Assembly: GCA_019634245.1 (NCBI GenBank)
Contig: JAHQVR010000081.1
Span: 1-30,162 of the forward strand
Length of the DNA stretch: 30,162 bases
Reading direction: 5' to 3'
Source of the DNA: Gammaproteobacteria bacterium
Lineage (GTDB): Bacteria > Pseudomonadota > Gammaproteobacteria > Granulosicoccales > Granulosicoccaceae
Shown: in pieces, positions 25,663-30,162 of the stretch
How the letters are laid out: each line of letters starts with the position of its first letter
How positions within the stretch are numbered: position 1 is the first letter of the stretch
The notes under the pieces: generated by a model
Told to the model about the DNA's origin: nothing
Database searches by the model: none
The model's input: the letters and a program-made list of their open reading frames with translations, nothing else
Program-made: the position numbers and the translations under genes

Positions 25663-27285
25663 TTGGATAGCATCGTTTTGTCGATTCAACAGTCGGTCAC
25701 TGATAGGTTTGCCAGCTCCGCGTTACAGCGCTTCTTAGCATGTGCCCTGTTGCTATTTATCTCAGGCTGTAATCCATCAGGTTCGAACAGCGGCGATGAG
25801 CCTGGCCTTCAGGGTGGAACTAGTGATGAGACCATCGGTGAACTCAGCGATGACATACTGATCGCGCCCGACCATTTGCAGCTCAATATCAGCGCCCAGC
25901 CAGGCTCACTGGTGTTTTCATGGGTGGATGCCAATGTCGGAAATAACTACAGCTTGTGGTCGGCCGATGCCCGCACTGGGGCGGCGGTCCAGCTGGCAGA
26001 AAATCTCATCAGCAACGAATTCGAGTTGCCGATCAATACCTTACACCACGACTGGAACCATGCGCGTTATTGGGTTCAGAAGTGTCATTCTGCAGACGAT
26101 TGTGTCAGCTCGCTACCCAGTTCCGTTGAGAGCCACTGGATCGACACCTTGAGCCAAGTACGTTCAAACCAAACATCCATCTCAGGCAAATTTGGGCAAT
26201 CGGTTGCGATGAACGACGCCGGTACGCTCTTGGCCATTACAGAACCGGGTGAATCCTCGGCTTACCTGTACTCCAATTTCAACAGCGTGCACGCACTTGA
26301 ACAGACGCTGATGGTTAAGAACCCGACCGACGAACCCCTGCGCGCGCTACGGGCGGCATTATCGGCGACCGGCGATACAGCGGTTTTCGCCAGTTGGTCT
26401 GCTACCCAGAAGCTAGCGCTGCACGTTTTCGATCGTCTGGGACCTACCTGGATAGAAACCGATACAGTGATTCCTGAACTGCCGGATGCTTCGGGCTTAG
26501 GCGGGCTTTGGCAACCGGACACGTTGCAACTACAACTCGCCGCCGATGGCAACGCTTTGGTCGTTGCCCTGCAAGGACGCGATAGTAGCGGTGTGCTGCG
26601 GGATGATGTCGTTATGCATATGGCTCGACAGAGCTTTAACTGGGAAAGCCCAACCACTTTGCCACTACTTACTGATGCGACACGACTGCCTGCCCTATCC
26701 AGCTCGTCGTCGTTGAGCAAGATTCATTTACTTGGAACCACAATCACCAACGAGCTTACACTGCACCAATATTCCTGGACAGGCACATTCTGGGAAGAAC
26801 AGCGAATAGTCTCACTGCCATCATTAACCGCATCTGTGGATGCACAAGTTGAAACATCAACTCTGGGCGACTCGGTTCTGGTATCCGCCTGGGAATCCAC
26901 TAGCACTGTGGGCCGATCACCGGTTGCGTGGAAAATGACGTGCTCCGATAATCCCTGCACGCAGTGGTCAGCCGAAAGCTCATTCCGACTAACACCGACA
27001 AAACACGCCGAAGCTCAGCTACGATTAACCGCCAACGGTGATCTCAACTACGCACTGCTTGGCTGGCAGGCAGAGTCCGAGTCGGCAGTGTCCGTACTCC
27101 ACGTTGATAATTCAGTTTGGAGCGAAACTCTCAGTCTACCTTATGCCTATAGCCAACTTAGTAACCGTGCATTTGTTTCCGCTATAGCCATCAGCAAGCA
27201 GGGTAACGCAGCGATTATCAGCAGCATCACAGCGCTAGGGCTGGATGCAGAGGATGTTCGAAGCAGCGCCCTAGTTCTTGATTGA
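25663..27285 (+). CDS. Large predicted lipoprotein, probable beta-propeller
   Basis: A 540-residue protein not recognised by family. The N-terminus has a hydrophobic core ending in the lipobox ISGC (Cys at about residue 36), so it should be lipidated; a Ser/Gly/Glu-rich spacer follows. About residues 66-155 look like a fibronectin-III-type beta sandwich (LQLNISAQPGSLVFSWVDA) with two Cys. The rest (about 165-540) repeats a strand pattern including FGQSVAMNDAGTLLAI, ALSATGDTAVFASW, QLAADGNALVVAL and RLTANGDLNYALLGW, like the blades of an FG-GAP or Kelch-type propeller. The frame opens at TTG 25663, with another TTG at 25678; no ATG precedes the signal peptide and no ribosome site is clear, so the start is uncertain. 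Confidence 0.75.
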   Translation: MDSIVLSIQQSVTDRFASSALQRFLACALLLFISGCNPSGSNSGDEPGLQGGTSDETIGELSDDILIAPDHLQLNISAQPGSLVFSWVDANVGNNYSLWSADARTGAAVQLAENLISNEFELPINTLHHDWNHARYWVQKCHSADDCVSSLPSSVESHWIDTLSQVRSNQTSISGKFGQSVAMNDAGTLLAITEPGESSAYLYSNFNSVHALEQTLMVKNPTDEPLRALRAALSATGDTAVFASWSATQKLALHVFDRLGPTWIETDTVIPELPDASGLGGLWQPDTLQLQLAADGNALVVALQGRDSSGVLRDDVVMHMARQSFNWESPTTLPLLTDATRLPALSSSSSLSKIHLLGTTITNELTLHQYSWTGTFWEEQRIVSLPSLTASVDAQVETSTLGDSVLVSAWESTSTVGRSPVAWKMTCSDNPCTQWSAESSFRLTPTKHAEAQLRLTANGDLNYALLGWQAESESAVSVLHVDNSVWSETLSLPYAYSQLSNRAFVSAIAISKQGNAAIISSITALGLDAEDVRSSALVLD

Positions 27286-27304
27286 AAACCAACTTGCCAG
27301 AAGA

Positions 27305-28990
27305 TCAGCTACGAGGATACACCGGCAACATGCGCCGCAGATCGATCAGCAAGGCCTGATCCACGCCTCGAGCATCTACAATCTGAAGGCCTTGGCGGGC
27401 TCTATCGAGTATGCGAACCGGTGCCAGTTGCTGGTTTTTATTAAGGCTCAACAAACTTCCCAAACAAACAATTCTTGAGCGTTCATTTGCCGTATCAATC
27501 TCTTTGACGATTTGCATAATCTTCCGCGTCAGTAAATAGGCCTGCGCTTCTTCCACATGTCTGAGTAAAAACCCGTAACGCGCAGGCTTAATTTGAGCTA
27601 CATGATTTTCTCTTTTATAGACCCCCATGACCGTGTCGTTCACGCGATCCATCACTGCTATCGCTTCGGCACTGTCTTGGCTAAATTCAACATCGTCTAG
27701 CCGGACATCGATCACTAATAGGCTGACCATCTCGGGTAGATCCGCTAACTCACGCTGATAGGTTTTTAATTGCTCGATGAATGCAGCCGCAGTGTCCGAC
27801 AGCTCTAACTGCGAAATTATGGCGTCTGTGGATAGACCGTCCTGTACATCAACACCCGACTCCGAATGGTCTATCCGTGAAAATTGTATGATGATTTCCT
27901 CGCTGTCACCAATGCGTGACTGCTCGTAGGAAACATCAACGGTTTGTTCGTTAGCATCAAGCCAAGAAGAAGTTTTTTTGCCTCCGGGTTTCAACTGGAG
28001 TACTTCAGGATCAAGTACGGCATCTGCTCGACGCCCCAAAAGTGATTGTCGATTTTCAAAACCGAGTTCCTGAATGGCCTGCTGACTGGCATAACCAATG
28101 GTGCCATCACTTCGCAATACTAGAGTGGCGCCCGCCATAGTGTCGATCAATAACTCAAGCCTTGCCTGTTCTTGTTCAAGCTGTTTACGCTGGCGTATCA
28201 AGCGGCTAATGGCATCTATGCGCGCCAGCAACAATTCACTGGATTCATTCTTAAACATGCACTCCACTGCACCGGCACGGAGACAGCGTTTTATAATATG
28301 ATCGGAATACGTACTGGTGAGAATGGTGCAGGTGACATCACCGGTCTGAGGGTCATTGATTAAGCTTCGGCACACATTGTCGCCGGTATCTTCCCCGAGA
28401 TAGAAATCAACAATCGCTATGTCAAATTCGGATTCTCTCGCGGTGGACAACGCTGATAGGCTGTCTGCACACAACGATACTGAGTATCCATGGAGTTCAA
28501 GTAGCTCCTTGAGTGCAAGCCGAATGCTCGCTGAGTCATCAACCACCAGGAGCCGCACATCACTGTTATCAAATTTGACGACAGACACCGATCCATCCTG
28601 ACCGGAGGGATCGACCAAAAGGTTGCTCAACAAGGCCTTAACACCCTCGAACTCCTTCCATGCCAGAAGCGCTGTGTTTTCCCTGCCTGCCACCCAAGCG
28701 CGAGTTTCGGCTCGCATATCCGTTGACATGACAATCACAGGGAGCTCACTGTAGTCAGGCTCTTCGAGCTTGGATGAGAGTTCGCTGGCTGAATCTTCGG
28801 CCACAGTCGGCCAGCCAAGCACAACAGCATCAAAGTCGCTGTCATAGCTTTTAAACTGATCTACCAAATTGGAGAATCCGGCGGCGTAATTGTCAACGGC
28901 CGATACGTCGTAGCCCAGAGAGAGCAAATAGTTCTCCAGCACGTAACGCATCGTGGCAGACGATTCCACCAGCAACACTCGGGAATTCAT
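27305..28990 (-). CDS. Dual-receiver signalling protein with PAS and degenerate GGDEF-like domain
   Basis: A 561-residue cytoplasmic protein. Receiver 1 (1-125) is degenerate: the acidic pair is Glu9-Ser10, the phospho-acceptor position is Gly59 (VVLGWP), though Ser89 and Lys112 remain. Receiver 2 (about 145-262) is intact: Asp151/Asp152, Asp195, Thr225, Lys247. A Gln/Glu-rich coiled-coil linker (about 265-285) leads to a PAS-like domain (about 285-335), a linker, and a C-terminal region (about 400-540) with the spacing of a GGDEF domain but YGFLL where the catalytic GGDEF should be, so no cyclase activity is expected. No membrane segment or DNA-binding motif is seen. The gene ends 19 bp from the convergent lipoprotein gene. 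GAGGA abuts the ATG, closer than usual. Confidence 0.8.
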   Translation of the reverse strand: MNSRVLLVESSATMRYVLENYLLSLGYDVSAVDNYAAGFSNLVDQFKSYDSDFDAVVLGWPTVAEDSASELSSKLEEPDYSELPVIVMSTDMRAETRAWVAGRENTALLAWKEFEGVKALLSNLLVDPSGQDGSVSVVKFDNSDVRLLVVDDSASIRLALKELLELHGYSVSLCADSLSALSTARESEFDIAIVDFYLGEDTGDNVCRSLINDPQTGDVTCTILTSTYSDHIIKRCLRAGAVECMFKNESSELLLARIDAISRLIRQRKQLEQEQARLELLIDTMAGATLVLRSDGTIGYASQQAIQELGFENRQSLLGRRADAVLDPEVLQLKPGGKKTSSWLDANEQTVDVSYEQSRIGDSEEIIIQFSRIDHSESGVDVQDGLSTDAIISQLELSDTAAAFIEQLKTYQRELADLPEMVSLLVIDVRLDDVEFSQDSAEAIAVMDRVNDTVMGVYKRENHVAQIKPARYGFLLRHVEEAQAYLLTRKIMQIVKEIDTANERSRIVCLGSLLSLNKNQQLAPVRILDRARQGLQIVDARGVDQALLIDLRRMLPVYPRS

Positions 28991-29082
28991 TCCTCAAAAC
29001 TCATGCGGGTTGATGTGCAATAAGCAAGATACGCACAAGATAACCGTCATCAGGGCAAACATCCTGCACTCCCCAGGCTAGC

Positions 29083-29098
29083 TGTGATGCGAATCACA
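29083..29098. promoter_or_regulatory. Perfect CRP/Vfr-type site
   Basis: TGTGA-TGCGAA-TCACA has both consensus half-sites and the 6-bp spacer of cAMP receptor protein sites; the inverted repeat in fact extends to TGTGAT/ATCACA. It is centred 100 bp upstream of the dual-receiver gene (minus) and 48 bp upstream of the P450 start (plus). For the minus gene, a possible -10 TATCTT at 29042-29037 would put the start near 29030, about 61 bp from the site centre, the spacing of class I CRP promoters. Confidence 0.6.
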
Positions 29099-29138
29099 CA
29101 AAACCTCTCATTGAGCCGATTGTCGATTATTATGCCCT

Positions 29139-30162
29139 ATGCGTTCAGTTCTCCCTGACAAGCGGGTTTTCACACAAGACCCAAAAGATCCGGCTTTCAT
29201 CCAAAATCCCTATGCCCTATACGAAAAGTTCCATGCCGTCGGCGGGCCGATTTTCTGGAGTAACTACCACACCTGGTGCTTGGCAGGGTTTGATGACGTC
29301 TACCGGACGCTCCAGGACAAGCGCTTTAAAAGGCTGAAACCAGCAGAAACACAAACCAACGACTCAAAACCCCACTTGGCCGATTTTAATCGTGTCGAGC
29401 AATTTTCGTTACTCGGCCTGGAAGCCCCAGAGCATACGCGCATCCGAAAACGCATCAATGCCGCCTTTATGTCCCGAAAGGTGCTGCAGATGCGCGACAC
29501 TATTTCAGCGACAGCAGAGTCGTTGATAGACCAGTTCGAACCCCAAGGTTCTGTAGAGTTGTTACAGCACTATGCCACCCCACTGCCATTGTCAATCATT
29601 ACCAAGCTTCTAGGTGTTCCGATTTCAGCCGGCGCTCACTTGTTGGCATGGTCGCACGCTATGGTGCGCGTATACACGATGACGCAGACACACGATGATG
29701 AACAACAAGCGAATCAGGCAGCAGCGGAATTTGAAGCCTTCTTGTTCGAACAAATTGCACTGCGGCGTGAACGTGCGGGTGATGATCTGCTTTCGGCCTT
29801 GGTGAATGACACCGATAACAACGCGTTGTCCGATGCAGAAATAGTGTCCACCTGTGTGTTGCTATTAAATGCGGGTCATGAAGCTACCGTGCATCAAATC
29901 GGTAATGCTGTTCGAACGCTACTACAGCAGGTTGATAATCCCGCTGACTGTTTCCACGATGATGCGACCAGTGATGCCACAGTATCGGAGCTTCTGCGCT
30001 ACGATGCTCCTTTACATTTGTTTTTACGATACGCTCATGAAGACATCCAATTGCACCCTGACGTGACACTTGCCAGAGGTGAACCTGTGGCCCTGCTGTT
30101 GGGGGCTGCGAACAGAGACCCTTCAAGGTTCAGCCATGCCAACCAATTTAACCCTGCTCGAA
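29139..30162 (+). CDS. Cytochrome P450, 3' end outside the window
   Basis: The frame from ATG 29139 stays open to the edge (341 codons), so about 60-80 residues, including the haem-ligating Cys loop, are missing. Visible marks: GLEAPEHTRIRKRINAAF (the C-helix region with the HxxxR pattern, about 96-113), I-helix AGHEAT (245-250) with the acid/alcohol pair as Glu248 and Thr250, the ExxR motif ELLR (284-287), and LLGAANRDPSRF preceding the haem loop. It looks like a soluble bacterial P450 needing a separate ferredoxin and reductase, none of which is in view. Substrate unknown. No strong ribosome site precedes the ATG. Confidence 0.88.
   Translation, partial: MRSVLPDKRVFTQDPKDPAFIQNPYALYEKFHAVGGPIFWSNYHTWCLAGFDDVYRTLQDKRFKRLKPAETQTNDSKPHLADFNRVEQFSLLGLEAPEHTRIRKRINAAFMSRKVLQMRDTISATAESLIDQFEPQGSVELLQHYATPLPLSIITKLLGVPISAGAHLLAWSHAMVRVYTMTQTHDDEQQANQAAAEFEAFLFEQIALRRERAGDDLLSALVNDTDNNALSDAEIVSTCVLLLNAGHEATVHQIGNAVRTLLQQVDNPADCFHDDATSDATVSELLRYDAPLHLFLRYAHEDIQLHPDVTLARGEPVALLLGAANRDPSRFSHANQFNPAR

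Noticed and set aside
26262..26720. 152-codon minus-strand open frame inside the lipoprotein gene.
   Set aside because: Antisense shadow with low-complexity Ser/Arg/Cys composition; the plus-strand frame has signal peptide, lipobox and repeats.
29131..29220. TATGCCCTAT occurs twice (29131-29140 and 29211-29220), the first copy covering the P450 start codon.
   Set aside because: Only 10 bp, the second copy is ordinary coding sequence (Tyr-Ala-Leu), and no further copies or symmetry are seen; chance is likely.

Overview
The window reads as a densely coded chromosomal segment of a free-living, probably marine or aquatic gammaproteobacterium. The basis is gene order and family: comEC-exbB-exbD-msbA-lpxK-kdsB next to a DUF2062 gene and lolC-lolD is a gammaproteobacterial (Pseudomonas/Enterobacteria-like) arrangement, and mfd-csiV, a PhoPQ-like pair with the HSLKTP H-box, and yadGH point the same way. 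G+C looks close to 50% and even. I see no insertion sequences, tRNA or rRNA genes, phage genes or CRISPR, and I cannot name a genus.

Layout. 1-239: the end of an unrecognised reading frame and a terminator-like hairpin for the operon to its right. 240-7886 (minus): one long envelope operon in transcription order comEC, exbB, exbD, msbA, lpxK, kdsB, nudF, with overlapping or near-touching genes; it covers DNA uptake, an energising proton channel, lipid A flipping and 4'-phosphorylation, CMP-Kdo synthesis and an ADP-ribose hydrolase. 8058-8606 (plus): a DUF2062 membrane protein, whose stop shares a TTAA with the lolD stop. 8603-10589 (minus): lolC-lolD, lipoprotein release, with no second lolE-like permease. 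10727-14882 (plus): mfd (transcription-coupled repair) and a CsiV-family exported protein. 15061-18137 (plus): a glycine-zipper envelope protein, then a tight PepSY, PhoP-like regulator, PhoQ-like kinase operon. 18158-22940 (minus): a SAM methyltransferase, the yadG-yadH ABC exporter, and a coupled group of cobalamin adenosyltransferase, thioesterase and lytic transglycosylase. 23030-25430 (plus): overlapping HIT hydrolase, MoxR ATPase and VWA (CoxE-like) genes. 25431-25662: a gene-free stretch with strong RNA-like secondary structure. 25663-27285 (plus): an unfamiliar lipoprotein. 27305-28990 (minus): an unusual dual-receiver/PAS/degenerate-GGDEF protein. 29139-end (plus): a cytochrome P450 cut by the window edge.

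Most of the window is ordinary core genome. The observations most worth checking are non-coding: a long branched stem structure at 25511-25642 just before the lipoprotein gene; a perfect hexamer direct repeat GTTCAG-N5-GTTCAG before the glycine-zipper gene, next to a PhoP-like regulator that could bind it; a perfect TGTGA-N6-TCACA CRP-type site between the dual-receiver gene and the P450; and a 14-bp palindrome, resembling an NrdR box, between the cobalamin adenosyltransferase and HIT genes. Among proteins, the 561-residue signalling protein with a first receiver lacking its phospho-acceptor Asp and a degenerate output domain is the least conventional.
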